The notes below the pieces were generated by a model. The model did not search any database and was not told the origin of the DNA. It worked only from the letters and a program-made list of their open reading frames with translations. The position numbers and the translations under genes are program-made. Positions 29,116 through 38,649 of a stretch of 64,000 nt of DNA are shown piece by piece. The stretch is from Acidobacteriota bacterium (GTDB lineage: Bacteria; Acidobacteriota; Blastocatellia; Chloracidobacteriales; Chloracidobacteriaceae): positions 62,001 through 126,000 of the forward strand of contig JACQXX010000070.1 of NCBI GenBank assembly GCA_016208495.1, in the 5' to 3' direction. Every line of letters starts with the position of its first letter. Position 1 is the stretch's first letter.

Positions 29116-29469
29116 AGAATGAGGTTAGTGGTTAGTGGTGCAAATGAAGGATTGAAGCAGTTTTGGTTCTTAACCTACGAAGTAGGTGACGGCTCGTAGC
29201 CCAGGGCGAGTCTTCGAGCCCTGGGAACCTGGTCATTCTTCACCTTTTCCCCGCCTGGCCAGCCGCCGCCGTAGGCGGCGGCTGGCCAGGCGGGGGTGAG
29301 TAGCCAACTTTTTCCCAGGGTTGCACCCTGGGCTACGAGCCTGCCACCCGCTTCGCGGGTTCAAATCCGCTCATTTTTTCAACTCTTAACTGGCATTAGT
29401 GGTTAGAAATCAATACTTTCGAAGAAGAACCAACCACTAACCACTAACCACTAACCACTTTCTTCATTC
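29116..29469. repeat. Composite palindromic element with a perfect 22-bp stem
   Basis: No gene is visible. GTGGTTA units lie at about 29124-29138 and their inverted partners at about 29428-29460. Nested inside are inverted copies of GGCTCGTAGCCCAGGG (about 29191) and CCCTGGGCTACGAGCC (about 29326). At the centre is a perfect 22-bp hairpin of GC-rich sequence: arms 29249-29270 and 29274-29295 (CCCCGCCTGGCCAGCCGCC...), with the 3-base loop GTA. The AGAAATCAATACTTTCGAAG core also appears. The nested structure suggests one element inserted in another. Confidence 0.85.
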
Positions 29470-30213
29470 TCAATTCTCTTCATTCCGGCGAAAACTCCGT
29501 TGTCGGAATGCTTCATAGAGCACAACACCTGCCGCCACCGAAACATTGAGGGATGAAATCTGACCTGCCAGGGGAATTGACACGATTAAGTCGCAATGTT
29601 CCCGAACCAGCCGCCGCATGCCTTTGCCTTCGCTTCCCAGAACAATCGCCGTCGGAGTTGTAAAATCCCATTCGGTGTATCGTTTAGATCCACCTTTTTC
29701 AACCCCGACCACCCAGATTCCACGTCCTTTGAGCCGTTCAATGAAATAAGACAGGTTCGTGACTCGTGCCACCGGCAGGTGTTCGGTTGCGCCGGCTGAT
29801 GCTTTGACCACCGTTTCAGTCAGACCCGCCGCGTGATGTTCCGTCACAAAAACACCTTGTGCTCCAGAACATTCAGCCGTTCGGACAATCGCCCCCAGAT
29901 TATGTGGGTCTTCAACCTGATCAAGCAAAACCAGGAGCGGAATACCTGTCACCGCTTCGAGCAGGTCATCCGGGTCGGCATAGTTCGCTGCTGCTACCAC
30001 GGCGATAACCCCCTGATGGTTGGCATTGGCCGCGAGCTGGTTCAGGCGTTCGCGGGGTTCTTCGACACAGGTAACTCCATTGCGACGCGCCAGTTGCCGG
30101 ATTTCTTCCAGTCGAGCCGGTTGCCCGCCACGGGCAAAAATGATGCGATGGATGTTGCGTTTACCAGCCCGCAACGCCTCTAAAACTGGGGAAACTCCAT
30201 AGATGTGGGACAT
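29470..30213 (-). CDS. rlmB: 23S rRNA (guanosine-2'-O)-methyltransferase RlmB, TrmH/SpoU family
   Basis: This 247-residue SPOUT methyltransferase uses S-adenosylmethionine to methylate a ribose, most likely at G2251 of 23S rRNA. The N-terminal substrate-binding domain (HIYGVSPVLEALRAGKRNI) and the knot motifs DPHNLGAIVRTAECSGA, VLGSEGKGMRRLV and SIPLAGQISSLNVSVAAGVVLYE are all present. RlmB and TrmH-like paralogues are hard to separate, but the length and the SLNVSVA motif fit RlmB. The start has no Shine-Dalgarno sequence. Confidence 0.92.
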   Translation of the reverse strand: MSHIYGVSPVLEALRAGKRNIHRIIFARGGQPARLEEIRQLARRNGVTCVEEPRERLNQLAANANHQGVIAVVAAANYADPDDLLEAVTGIPLLVLLDQVEDPHNLGAIVRTAECSGAQGVFVTEHHAAGLTETVVKASAGATEHLPVARVTNLSYFIERLKGRGIWVVGVEKGGSKRYTEWDFTTPTAIVLGSEGKGMRRLVREHCDLIVSIPLAGQISSLNVSVAAGVVLYEAFRQRSFRRNEEN

Positions 30214-30222
30214 AGATTTATA

Positions 30223-30473
30223 AAAGGAGCGAGTAGCGAGATAGCGAGTAGCGAGGAGTCAATCCAAAAGAGCGAGATAGCGAGATAGCGAGAAACGAGT
30301 AGTCAGAAAGACGGGATAACAAGTCACAAATTATATAACCTGTTCATAAGCAGCAAATTTTTGGGGTTGAAATCGAAAAAACATTCAAACAAAGAGTTGC
30401 TGAACTATCAGACTATAGAATTTGTCTTACTACTCGCTACTCGCTATCTCGCTACTCGCTATCTCGCTACTGG
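30223..30473. repeat. Inverted GCGAGATA/GCGAGTA arrays
   Basis: The left arm at 30223-30302 has GCGAGTA and GCGAGATA units. The right arm at about 30430-30472 has the complement (TACTCGC, TATCTCGC). The AT-rich core of about 120 bp separates them. The right arm abuts the stop codon of the DUF1684 lipoprotein gene. Confidence 0.85.
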
Positions 30474-31240
30474 TGAGCATATTTCTCACCGGCTTTGATG
30501 GCGACGGTTAAGACATTTTGTTGAGGAGGAATCGGGCAACTGTAGCTGGAATTATAAGCGCAGAAAGGACTAAATGCCCGATTAAAATCAAGGACATAGG
30601 TGCCAGTTTCATTTTCTTCAAGCTCCAGATAGCGGCCAGCACCATACGTTTCCACACCGGATGTCGCGTCTTTGAACGGCACAAAAAGCGTTCGCAAGGC
30701 CAGCGGCGAAGCGTTTTGCACACTTTTCAAGGCAAGCAGGGAACATTTCGTGCCGGATATTTCAAAGTGAAATGAGCCAACTACTGTGTAGAGGCGATCT
30801 TCACCATTCGTGGCTGGCATTTTCAGTGTTTCCCCTGACTTTGAAGGTGTGAGCTGGCACACAATTCGATAGTTCAGATCAACCGGAAAATAGGTCAAGC
30901 CTTTAAACGCCGCCCGTTCACTTTCAGGGATTGGCGATCCATCCAGGTTCTTCAATGAATAATCTTTTGCCTGTCGAAGTTCTTCGAGTGCCTTCTGAAT
31001 TGATTCAGGCGAGGCTTTCGGGTTGGTCAAGGGATCGGTTTCAGTCGGAGACCCAACTGGTGACGTCTGTTTTTGGGGAATTTTAGGAAGTTCTGAATCC
31101 GATACCTTCTGAGGCTGGTTAGTACACGAAGCAGTGAGGCCGACAGCCAGTGTAACCAGCATCAGAAACAACCGTGCCTTGAAAGTCAAATAGCAGCAAT
31201 GATTTAAACCTTTAAACACAAGGCAGGAAATCCTTTTCAT
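30467..31240 (-). CDS. DUF1684 family lipoprotein
   Basis: A 257-residue protein whose C-terminal part has the DUF1684 signature: LFVPFKDATSGVETYGAGRY followed by LDFNRAFSPFCAYNSSYSC and PIPPQQNVLTVAIKAGEKY. The N-terminus has a hydrophobic segment ending LTASC, a lipobox, so it is probably a lipoprotein exposed outside the inner membrane. The N-terminal 26 residues before MLVTLAVGL may or may not be translated; the ATG at 31240 lacks a clear ribosome binding site. The biochemical role of DUF1684 is not known to me. Confidence 0.85.
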   Translation of the reverse strand: MKRISCLVFKGLNHCCYLTFKARLFLMLVTLAVGLTASCTNQPQKVSDSELPKIPQKQTSPVGSPTETDPLTNPKASPESIQKALEELRQAKDYSLKNLDGSPIPESERAAFKGLTYFPVDLNYRIVCQLTPSKSGETLKMPATNGEDRLYTVVGSFHFEISGTKCSLLALKSVQNASPLALRTLFVPFKDATSGVETYGAGRYLELEENETGTYVLDFNRAFSPFCAYNSSYSCPIPPQQNVLTVAIKAGEKYAHQ

Positions 31241-31249
31241 TTGGTGAGG

Positions 31250-31400
31250 GCTTGTGGGTCGAGGGGTCGAGGGTTGAAGACCTCAGGCTGAAGGTGTCGG
31301 GTTGGAGAATTGGTTTTCTTTCATCCCTCATCCTTCATCCCTTTGGTTGCCCCCAGCCTGTCGTCTTCATCCCGAAAATCTTCATCCCGAGCCTCAGAGA
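31250..31400. repeat. Degenerate GGGTCGAGGG / CATCCCTCATCC element
   Basis: The spacer between the DUF1684 gene and the crotonase has short imperfect repeats (GTCGAGGGGTCGAGGG, CATCCCTCATCCTTCATCCC). They face each other as partly complementary arms and look like an eroded version of the neighbouring inverted arrays. Confidence 0.5.
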
Positions 31401-31401
31401 A

Positions 31402-32178
31402 CTACTTGCCCTTAAATTCCGGTTTCCGCTTTTCGAGGAACGCTTTGACGCCTTCTTCTTTGTCTTCACTGGCAAAACACAGGGCAAACAGGTCAACTTC
31501 GCGTTCAAGACCTTCGCGCAGATTGGCTTTGGCGGCTGATTTCACCGCTTCTTTCGCAAAGCGAAGGGCAACCGGGCTCTTGTCGGCAATCTTTTTGGCC
31601 AGTTCGAGGGTTTTGGCTTCAAGTTCAGCGTGTGGAAAGACGTGGTTGACAAGGCCAAGTTTGAGGGCTTCCTGAGCATCAACCATATCGCCAGTCAGAA
31701 TGAGTTCCATGGCTTTGCCTTCACCAATCAGCCGGGCCATGCGTTGTGTTCCTCCACCACCGGGAATGACACCCAGTTTAATTTCAGGCTGGCCGAGTTT
31801 GGCATTTTCGCTCGCGACACGGATGTCGCAGGCAAGTGCCAGTTCGCAGCCGCCACCCAGACAAAAGCCGTTGATCATGGCAATGACTGGTTTGGGGAAG
31901 TTTTCCATTGCGTCAAATGCCCGGCGGCGGGTCATCACTTCGCGTTGGGTGATGGCGGTCATTCCGGCAAATTCACTGATGTCGGCACCAGCAATAAAAG
32001 CTTTTTCGCCCACACCGGTCACAATCAGAACTCGAACTTCCGCATCATCATGCAGTTCTTCGAGCGCCTTCAAAATCTCATTCCGGGTTGGAATGTTGAG
32101 GGCGTTCAGCTTGTCAGGACGGTTAATTTTTAAGAAGGCAATCGCACCTTGCTTTTCAATTAAGAGATTTTCGTACAC
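31402..32178 (-). CDS. Enoyl-CoA hydratase (crotonase)
   Basis: A 258-residue classical crotonase that adds water to trans-2-enoyl-CoA. The oxyanion motif AFIAGADISEF, the second motif NGFCLGGGCELALACDIRVAS with its catalytic Glu, and LGVIPGGGGTQRMARLIG with the second Glu/Gly region are all standard. It probably works in beta-oxidation or butanoate metabolism together with the 3-hydroxyacyl-CoA dehydrogenase encoded about 300 bp upstream on the same strand. A heptamer repeat element separates the two, so co-transcription is uncertain. Confidence 0.94.
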   Translation of the reverse strand: MYENLLIEKQGAIAFLKINRPDKLNALNIPTRNEILKALEELHDDAEVRVLIVTGVGEKAFIAGADISEFAGMTAITQREVMTRRRAFDAMENFPKPVIAMINGFCLGGGCELALACDIRVASENAKLGQPEIKLGVIPGGGGTQRMARLIGEGKAMELILTGDMVDAQEALKLGLVNHVFPHAELEAKTLELAKKIADKSPVALRFAKEAVKSAAKANLREGLEREVDLFALCFASEDKEEGVKAFLEKRKPEFKGK

Positions 32179-32219
32179 GGGTTACACTCCAAATAAAGAA
32201 AAAGTTTTGGGATGAGGTG

Positions 32220-32477
32220 ATAGGGAATGAAGAAAGTGGTTAGTGGTTAGTGGTTAGTGGTTAGTGGTTAGTGGTTAAGTACCTTACCGAAAATTCCAAG
32301 ACATTTTGAACCACGAAACACACGAAATACACGAAAAGAATCAAACACTTACCAAATTCAATATCTCAGGAAACTTATGACAAAGTACTTAGTGGTTAGT
32401 GGTTAGTGGTTAGAAATCAATACTTTCGAAGAAGAACCAAGAACTAACCACTAATCACTAACCACTAGATGATTTCT
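32220..32477. repeat. Inverted GTGGTTA heptamer element
   Basis: GAAGAAA is followed by about six GTGGTTA units (32236-32276). A unique stretch with CACGAAACACACGAAATACACGAAA comes next. Two or three more GTGGTTA units follow at 32392-32413, then the AGAAATCAATACTTTCGAAG core and the inverted arm TAACCACTAATCACTAACCAC at 32442-32467. Confidence 0.88.
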
Positions 32478-33338
32478 TCATTCTTCATTCCAGGAATAGA
32501 AACCCTGGCCAGATTTCTTTCCAAGTTTCCCTTCGGCCACCAGGTTGCGAAGGATTTGAGGTGGACGAAACGACTCGGAACCGAGTTTTTCAAAGAGGTA
32601 TTCTGCAATACTGAGCCGCACATCTAGCCCAACCATATCGGTCAGTTTGAGCGGACCAATCGGGTGGTTGTAGCCCAACTCCATTGCGCGATCAATGTCC
32701 TGTGCCGATGCCACGCCGGTTTCCATCATGCGCATTGCTTCCAGGCCAAGTGCCAGCCCAAGCCGGCTGGTGGCAAACCCCGGTGAGTCTTGAACGACAA
32801 TAGTTTCTTTGCCAAGTTGTTTGCCAAATTCAAGGGTCTGTTGGAGCACTGTCTCAGAAGTCTGTTTTCCACGAATGATTTCCAGCAGTTTCATGACCGG
32901 CACCGGGTTAAAAAAATGCAGGCCAATCACCCGTTCTGGTCGTGAAGTTGCCTCGGCAATCGCCGTGATACTCAGCGAAGAGGTATTGGTGGCCAGAATG
33001 GCTTGTGGGGCAAGATGTTGATCCAGTTCAGCAAACAGTTCCTGTTTTAAGGCCAGTTTTTCAGGCACTGCTTCAATAATACAGTCTGCCGGGTAGACCA
33101 GAGCCAGGTCAGAGGTGATGCGGAGCCGATCACAGGCCGCCGTTTTGGCTTCAGGTGTCAACCGACCTTTTTCGACCGCCTTTGCCAACCCAGAATGGAT
33201 CGCTGAACGTGCCTGCTCAAGAACCGCCCCTGACACATCGTGTAAGACAACGTCACAGCCACTTTGGACACACACCTGGGCAATTCCACGCCCCATGGTG
33301 CCAGCTCCTAAAACGCCGACTTTTCGAATGGAATTCAT
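32478..33338 (-). CDS. 3-hydroxyacyl-CoA (3-hydroxybutyryl-CoA) dehydrogenase
   Basis: A 286-residue NAD-dependent dehydrogenase of the short Hbd/PaaH type. The Rossmann motif is VGVLGAGTMGRGIAQV. The catalytic His is in ERVIGLHFFNPVPVMKLLEII, and the C-terminal domain has QDSPGFATSRLGLALGLEAM and MELGYNHPIGPLKLTDMVGLD. It oxidises 3-hydroxyacyl-CoA to 3-oxoacyl-CoA. The frame opens at a TTG (33347); the ATG at 33338 (MNSIRKV) is the likelier start. FabI lies 56 bp upstream on the same strand. Confidence 0.94.
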   Translation of the reverse strand: MNSIRKVGVLGAGTMGRGIAQVCVQSGCDVVLHDVSGAVLEQARSAIHSGLAKAVEKGRLTPEAKTAACDRLRITSDLALVYPADCIIEAVPEKLALKQELFAELDQHLAPQAILATNTSSLSITAIAEATSRPERVIGLHFFNPVPVMKLLEIIRGKQTSETVLQQTLEFGKQLGKETIVVQDSPGFATSRLGLALGLEAMRMMETGVASAQDIDRAMELGYNHPIGPLKLTDMVGLDVRLSIAEYLFEKLGSESFRPPQILRNLVAEGKLGKKSGQGFYSWNEE

Positions 33339-33393
33339 AAAGTTCAATTATTGAAAGAATTGTCTTTCCTCAAACTCAGACCGCTCAATAGTT

Positions 33394-34167
33394 TTAGAGC
33401 GGAGGCATGCCAACAATATGGAAGCCGCCATCCACATAAATGACTTCGCCCGTGATGCCACGGCCCATATGTGAAACCAGAAACAGCGCTGTGTCGGCCA
33501 CTTCGCTGACTTCGGTGTTGCGGCGCAGGGGGGCGGTTTCGCGGTGATACTGCAGCATCTTGGTAAAGCCACCGATGCCGCGCGCGGCCAGGGTGCTGAT
33601 TGGACCGGCGGAAATGGCATTGACTCGAATGTTGGAGGGGCCTAAATCCGTTGCCAGATAGCGTACACTGGCTTCGAGTGCTGCTTTGGCAACGCCCATC
33701 ACGTTGTAGTGGGGCATTGCCCGTTCAGCGCCAAGGTAGGAGAGGGTCAAAATGCTGCCACCCTTGTCCTTCATCAACGGAAACGCAGCCCGAGCCAGGG
33801 CGGTGAGGGAGTAGGCGCTGATATCGTGGGCGACTCGAAATCCATCCCGAGATGTCCCCAGGAAGGTGCCTTCCAGGTCTTCTTTTTGAGCGAACGCAAT
33901 GGCGTGAACCAGAAAATCGAGCGTGCCAAACTGTTCTTTGAGGGTTTCAAACAGGGTGGCGACGTCTGCATCGTTGGTCACGTCGCAGGGAAGCACGAGT
34001 GGATTCTCAAGTTTTGCCGCCAGTTCGCGGACGTTTTCTTCAAGTCGGTCACCCTGATAGGTGAGTGCCAGCCGGGCACCAGCCGTGGCTGTCGCCTGGG
34101 CAATTCCCCAGGCCAGACTTCGTTTGTTGGCAACGCCTAAAATTAATCCTTTTTTACCTGTGAGCAT
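33394..34167 (-). CDS. fabI: Enoyl-[acyl-carrier-protein] reductase (NADH)
   Basis: FabI carries out the last reduction in each fatty-acid elongation cycle. The 257-residue SDR-like protein starts GKKGLILGVANKRSLAWGIAQ, the hallmark FabI cofactor region. It has the Y-x6-K catalytic pair in HYNVMGVAKAALEAS, and IRVNAISAGPISTLAARGI. The pattern is distinct from FabL, FabV and FabK. It is followed on the same strand by the 3-hydroxyacyl-CoA dehydrogenase gene. The target of triclosan-type inhibitors in other bacteria belongs to this family. Confidence 0.96.
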   Translation of the reverse strand: MLTGKKGLILGVANKRSLAWGIAQATATAGARLALTYQGDRLEENVRELAAKLENPLVLPCDVTNDADVATLFETLKEQFGTLDFLVHAIAFAQKEDLEGTFLGTSRDGFRVAHDISAYSLTALARAAFPLMKDKGGSILTLSYLGAERAMPHYNVMGVAKAALEASVRYLATDLGPSNIRVNAISAGPISTLAARGIGGFTKMLQYHRETAPLRRNTEVSEVADTALFLVSHMGRGITGEVIYVDGGFHIVGMPPL

Positions 34168-34227
34168 GGGAGTTGGTACTTTCTAGGAATGAGGATGAGA
34201 ATGAAATGGAGCGCGAAAATATCAGTC

Positions 34228-34258
34228 TCCTGGCGCCAGCGTCAAGCCAGCGCCAGGA
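34228..34258. repeat. 9-bp inverted repeat upstream of fabI
   Basis: TCCTGGCGC and GCGCCAGGA are perfect complements with a 13-nt loop that itself contains CCAGCG/GCCAGC. It lies between the mglA terminator and fabI and could be an operator or part of a longer terminator. Confidence 0.55.
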
Positions 34259-34273
34259 AATCAATAAAACACA

Positions 34274-34320
34274 AAAAGGCGAACGGGGCAGGATCTGTTG
34301 AGTCTCCCCCTTCGCCTTTT
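34274..34320 (-). terminator. Rho-independent terminator of mglBA
   Basis: The stem AAAAGGCGAA / TTCGCCTTTT (10 bp) has an inner GGGG/CCCC extension. Read from mglA it is followed by TTTTTGTGTTTTATT. It lies 24 bp past the mglA stop. Confidence 0.9.
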
Positions 34321-34343
34321 GAATAAGACCTGCGTTCGGTGGT

Positions 34344-34934
34344 TTAGCCGCCGCCTTTTTTCAGTTCAACCAGTACCTGCTTGGCGACCGCTTTCAAGGT
34401 GTCAAACACCCCAACCCCTTTGAAGGCAACCCCTTCAAAGACGGGCTCGCCTTTGCGCATCAGCTCTTTTTTCAACTCTTCAATCGGCATGACGCCGGGA
34501 AGGTCGCGTTTGTTGAGCTGGAGGACATAGGGAATCTTCATCAAATCATAACCCTGGGCCTTGAGGTTGTTTTCAAGGTTCCACAGTGACTCAATGTTAG
34601 CGTCCATGCGTTCGTACTGGCTGTCGGCCACAAAAACCACACCATCTACACCCTTCAAAATGAGTTTGCGACTGGCATCGTAAAAAACCTGCCCAGGCAC
34701 AGTGTAGAGGTGAAAACGGGTTTTGAACCCGCGCACCGTCCCAAGTTCCAATGGAAGAAAGTCGAAAAACAGCGTACGGTCCGTCTCAGTCGCCAGGCTG
34801 ATCAGTTTCCCTTTGGCCTGGGGTGCCGTCGAGTCGTAAATGTACTGCAAATTGGTCGTCTTCCCGCCCAAACCCGGGCCGTAGTACACGATCTTACAGT
34901 TGATTTCTCGCGATGCGTAGTTAATGAATGTCAA
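34344..34934 (-). CDS. mglA: MglA-type small Ras-like GTPase
   Basis: The 196-residue protein is a bacterial MglA GTPase. The P-loop is YYGPGLGGKTTNLQYIY. The switch region reads DRTLFFDFLPLELG, the Walker-B/G3 region reads LYTVPGQVFYDASRK, and NKRD is the G4 base-specificity motif. MglA sets cell polarity and drives gliding or pilus reversals in Myxococcus, and is switched off by the roadblock protein MglB. Here mglB lies directly upstream on the same strand. No motility genes were seen nearby, so the process controlled is unknown. The terminator at 34274-34320 ends the transcript. Confidence 0.95.
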   Translation of the reverse strand: MTFINYASREINCKIVYYGPGLGGKTTNLQYIYDSTAPQAKGKLISLATETDRTLFFDFLPLELGTVRGFKTRFHLYTVPGQVFYDASRKLILKGVDGVVFVADSQYERMDANIESLWNLENNLKAQGYDLMKIPYVLQLNKRDLPGVMPIEELKKELMRKGEPVFEGVAFKGVGVFDTLKAVAKQVLVELKKGGG

Positions 34935-35021
34935 GGCTGCAACCCTTACGAGTAGTTAAGAGATGGTTAATCGTCACGGCGGGAACAACTGGCCCACCGA
35001 ATCCAACACAGGCATTGTTAC

Positions 35022-35519
35022 TCACTCACGAAAGAGGTTGTCAATATCCTCATCCGTAATTTCAGCAAACGGGGTTTCCAGTGAGTTGCCCTTTTCTTTT
35101 TCCTGCTCAACTTTGCGCACAATTAATTCAAACACCTCAGTGAGTTCGCTCGATGCCCGTCTGACACGCAACCGGACAAGTCCGAGACTGGATCGTTCAT
35201 CAAAGATGACGACCAGAATGACACGCTGAGCCACGATTGAGATGTGGATATTGTCGCGTTCGCCTTCATGAGAAAGGACTGGAAATTCTTTCTCTCCAAT
35301 GAGGCGGGCCAATCCGTCAGTTGCCGCGACGTTTCCTGCCGTCAATGAAGCCAAACTGGTCGTATCAATATCGCCAAGTTCCCCATGTGAAGCTATTTGT
35401 TGTCCATTCTTATCAACAAGAAATACCATCTTGGCGTTCGCATCTTCGCACAGTTTGGCGATGATGGTTTTGATTAGTTGGTATTCCTCGCCGTAGAGCA
35501 CCATCGCGGGGTTTGACAT
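35022..35519 (-). CDS. mglB: Roadblock/LC7 domain protein, MglB-like GTPase-activating protein
   Basis: A 165-residue roadblock/LC7 protein with helix-strand pattern: EEYQLIKTIIAKLCEDANAKMVFLVDKNGQ is followed by SLASLTAGNVAATDGLARLI and an acidic tail ending EDIDNLFRE. Roadblock dimers bind MglA and stimulate its GTP hydrolysis. Its position immediately before mglA (87 bp) supports the assignment. A candidate promoter lies about 140 bp upstream (35655-35684), divergent from that of secA. Confidence 0.9.
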   Translation of the reverse strand: MSNPAMVLYGEEYQLIKTIIAKLCEDANAKMVFLVDKNGQQIASHGELGDIDTTSLASLTAGNVAATDGLARLIGEKEFPVLSHEGERDNIHISIVAQRVILVVIFDERSSLGLVRLRVRRASSELTEVFELIVRKVEQEKEKGNSLETPFAEITDEDIDNLFRE

Positions 35520-35654
35520 CGCTATTTTGACCTCGAAGCTTTAAAAGGGACGAACAGGCTCACCGTACAGAAGGATTCCTGCAGGTTTTGGATGGAAAAT
35601 CTTTGCGGCTGTGTAGCCCTTTGTGATTATTGGAGTTATTATGAATCGGAGTCT

Positions 35655-35684
35655 CTTATAGCATAGCGGGGCAAACGCTTTCAA
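35655..35684 (-). promoter_or_regulatory. Candidate sigma70-type promoter for mglBA
   Basis: On the minus strand TTGAAA (35684-35679) is followed after 18 bp by TATAAG (35660-35655). The distance and match are good; not tested. Confidence 0.45.
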
Positions 35685-35699
35685 GGTCTTTCTCGCTCC

Positions 35700-35729
35700 T
35701 TGACGTGTCTTAGGAGCTTCTCCTACAAT
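35700..35729 (+). promoter_or_regulatory. Candidate sigma70-type promoter for secA
   Basis: TTGACG (35700-35705) is followed after 18 bp by TACAAT (35724-35729), about 190 bp before the secA ATG. The spacer holds a palindrome (AGGAGCTTCTCCT). Confidence 0.45.
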
Positions 35730-35919
35730 CCCTTTCATTCGTCATCATCAATTTGTTCACTTCCCACCAATGCGGTCTGGGACGAAGACCTCGCCGGGAT
35801 TTCCAGCGAGAATGAAACTAACCTGTGGAGATTTAAAGATTTAAAGAGGGTGTCGTGCAGGGCTCGCTCAGGCCGGCGAAAAACAGTCCCGGCGCGCTTG
35901 CGCGACATTTTGTTGTTTC

Positions 35920-38649
35920 ATGATCATTGATAAGCTTTTGACTCGAATTTTTGGCAGCGCAAACGAACGGTATCTGAAACGAATTCGTCCGCTTGTCACT
36001 GTAATCAACGACCTCGAACCTGACATCCAAAAACTCACGGATGACCAGCTCCGGGCGCAAACTGTGAAGTTTAAAGAACGTCTCGATGCGGGTGAATCGC
36101 TTGACGATCTGCTTCCAGAAGCCTTTGCCACCGTGCGCGAAGCCTCCCGCCGAACCACCACCATGCGGCATTTCGATGTCCAGATGATTGGTGGCATGGT
36201 GTTGCACCAGGGGCGGATTGCGGAAATGCGAACCGGTGAAGGAAAAACCCTGGTTGCCACACTTCCTTCCTACCTCAATGCCCTCACTGGGAAAGGCGTC
36301 CATGTCGTGACGGTGAACGATTACCTGGCTCGCCGTGACGCCGAATGGATGGGCCGAATCCATAAATTTCTGGGGCTCTCGGTCGGTGTCATCCAGAGCA
36401 ATATTGATGACTTCACCCGGCGCGAAGCCTATGGGGCTGACATCACCTATGGGACCAACAACGAATTCGGCTTCGATTACCTGCGCGATAACATGAAGTT
36501 CAGTATCGCCCAGTGCGTCCAGCGCGAATACAATTTCGCCATCGTGGACGAAGTGGACTCGATTCTGATTGATGAAGCCCGTACTCCGTTGATCATCGCC
36601 GGCGCCTCAGACGATTCGACTGAGAAGTACTATATCGCTAATGACATTATCCCGCGGCTGAATGGTGAAACCGATTTTCTGGTTGATGAAAAAACACATA
36701 CGGCCACACTGACGGAAGAGGGAATCGAACACGCCGAAAAATTGCTCGCCTGCGGCAACCTCTATGATCCGGCCAATCGTGAAATTCTGCATTGCGTCAA
36801 CCAGGCCCTGCGCGCGCATACCCTCTATAAAGTTGATAAAGATTACATCGTCAAAGATGGCGAAGTCGTGATTGTTGACGAACATACTGGACGCATGATG
36901 ACCGGTCGTCGCTGGTCAGATGGATTGCACCAGGCCGTTGAAGCCAAAGAAGGGGTGAAGATTGAAAAAGAAACCCAGACACTGGCCACCGTCACGCTGC
37001 AAAACTATTTCCGCATGTATGACAAACTTGCTGGAATGACAGGTACCGCCGAAACAGAAGCTCCTGAATTTGCAAAGATTTACAACCTTGACGTGACAAT
37101 TATTCCGACCAATCGGGCGATGGTCCGTGTGGATAATCCAGATCTGGTGTATCGCACGGAGGCCGAAAAATGGGATGCTGCGGTGGAAGAAATTAAGGAG
37201 TTGTATGCCAAGGGGCAGCCAGTTCTGGTTGGGACGGCATCGGTGGAAAATTCAGAGCATCTGTCAGCCCTGCTCAAAAAAGTCAACGTGCCCCACAATG
37301 TGCTCAACGCCAAATACCACGAACGCGAAGCCGAAATCGTGGCCCAGGCTGGCCGGAAGGGGATGGTCACGATTGCCACCAACATGGCCGGTCGTGGAAC
37401 AGACATTCTGCTGGGTGGAAATCCAGAATTCCTGGCCAAAGAAATTCTGAAACGTCAGGAAATCAATCCAGACGAAGCCACTCCAGAGCAACTTGAACCC
37501 GCACTCATTGAAGCTCAAGCCATTGTCGCCAAAGAACATGAGGAAGTTGTCAGCCTCGGCGGCCTCCACATTCTCGGCACCGAACGCCACGAATCACGTC
37601 GAATTGACAATCAGCTCCGTGGTCGTGCCGGGCGTCAGGGAGATCCTGGTTCGTCACGATTTTACCTCTCGCTCGAAGATGATCTGATGCGCATCTTCGG
37701 TGGCGAACGGGTCAAAAACCTGATGCTTCGCCTGGGAATGGAAGAAGGCGTGGCGATTGAAAGCAAGATGGTTTCCAAACAGGTCGAACGTGCCCAGAAA
37801 TCAGTTGAAGGTCATAACTTCTCAATCCGCAAGCACTTGCTTGAATATGACGACGTCATGAACAAGCAGCGTGAAACAATTTATGGTTTGCGGCGCGAGT
37901 TGATCTCAGAAGGGGTTGAAGACCGACGGGAATTTATCAATGTCGCGGAAGACTTGCTCACCGACATCGTTGAGGAATTTGCCAGTGAGGATGTCCATCC
38001 GGATGAATGGAATCTGGATGGTCTCAAGATCAAACTGCAAGATATTTATGGGTTTGACCTTGAAGCGCATGAGCTGGATTTTGATGCGCTTTCAGCCGCT
38101 GAACTGCGGGATGAAATCTGGAAATTACTGAAGGAAATGTATGCCGAGAAAGAAGCGGCGGTTGGTTCAGACCGCATGCGGGAACTTGAGCGCTACATTA
38201 TGCTCAATGTGGTTGATGCCCAGTGGAAAGACCATCTGGCCCAACTTGACCACCTGAAGGAAGGCATCAGCCTGCGCGCCTATGGTCAAAAAGATCCACT
38301 CGTGGAATATAAGAAAGAATCACGGGTGCTCTTTGACGAAATGATTGACCGGATTGATGAAGAATCAGTGCGGTTTATGTTCAATATGCGCATCGAAGTC
38401 GCCGAACAGGCGGCTGAAAACATTGAGGTTCCGGACGAAGAAGCACCGGCGCCAACGCCAGTTCCGATGCGGCGACCAGTCCGCCGACAACCACAAATGG
38501 TCTACACCAAAGCCAACGCTGGCGCCTCCCGAGCTGGGGAAACGGCGGAAGCCAAAGCCCAGCCAGTGGTTAAACTGCCGAAGGTTGGCCGTAACGAGCC
38601 CTGTCCGTGCGGCTCAGGCAAGAAATACAAGCAGTGTCATGGGGCTTAA
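35920..38649 (+). CDS. secA: Preprotein translocase motor ATPase SecA
   Basis: SecA is the ATP-driven motor that pushes unfolded proteins through SecYEG. The 909-residue protein has [17 protein letters not shown] (Walker A), a [19 protein letters not shown] motif (Walker B/DEAD), the [11 protein letters not shown] segment of the second helicase fold, [13 protein letters not shown] and [17 protein letters not shown]. The C-terminus has a Pro-rich linker and the zinc/SecB-binding motif [15 protein letters not shown]. All motifs are intact and the length is normal. The start ATG has no Shine-Dalgarno sequence. Heptamer repeats begin right after the stop. Confidence 0.98.
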   Translation: MIIDKLLTRIFGSANERYLKRIRPLVTVINDLEPDIQKLTDDQLRAQTVKFKERLDAGESLDDLLPEAFATVREASRRTTTMRHFDVQMIGGMVLHQGRIAEMRTGEGKTLVATLPSYLNALTGKGVHVVTVNDYLARRDAEWMGRIHKFLGLSVGVIQSNIDDFTRREAYGADITYGTNNEFGFDYLRDNMKFSIAQCVQREYNFAIVDEVDSILIDEARTPLIIAGASDDSTEKYYIANDIIPRLNGETDFLVDEKTHTATLTEEGIEHAEKLLACGNLYDPANREILHCVNQALRAHTLYKVDKDYIVKDGEVVIVDEHTGRMMTGRRWSDGLHQAVEAKEGVKIEKETQTLATVTLQNYFRMYDKLAGMTGTAETEAPEFAKIYNLDVTIIPTNRAMVRVDNPDLVYRTEAEKWDAAVEEIKELYAKGQPVLVGTASVENSEHLSALLKKVNVPHNVLNAKYHEREAEIVAQAGRKGMVTIATNMAGRGTDILLGGNPEFLAKEILKRQEINPDEATPEQLEPALIEAQAIVAKEHEEVVSLGGLHILGTERHESRRIDNQLRGRAGRQGDPGSSRFYLSLEDDLMRIFGGERVKNLMLRLGMEEGVAIESKMVSKQVERAQKSVEGHNFSIRKHLLEYDDVMNKQRETIYGLRRELISEGVEDRREFINVAEDLLTDIVEEFASEDVHPDEWNLDGLKIKLQDIYGFDLEAHELDFDALSAAELRDEIWKLLKEMYAEKEAAVGSDRMRELERYIMLNVVDAQWKDHLAQLDHLKEGISLRAYGQKDPLVEYKKESRVLFDEMIDRIDEESVRFMFNMRIEVAEQAAENIEVPDEEAPAPTPVPMRRPVRRQPQMVYTKANAGASRAGETAEAKAQPVVKLPKVGRNEPCPCGSGKKYKQCHGA

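Larger units (their letters stand above)
35520..35919. other. Divergent promoter region between mglBA and secA
   Basis: This 400-bp gap has no gene. It contains the two candidate promoters described separately. It also has a mostly palindromic stretch TTAGGAGCTTCTCCTA at 35710-35725, overlapping the putative secA -10 region, which might bind a regulator. Confidence 0.5.

Noticed and set aside
34228-34258. Hairpin as the fabI-side terminator
   Set aside because: No T-run follows on either strand; kept only as an inverted repeat.
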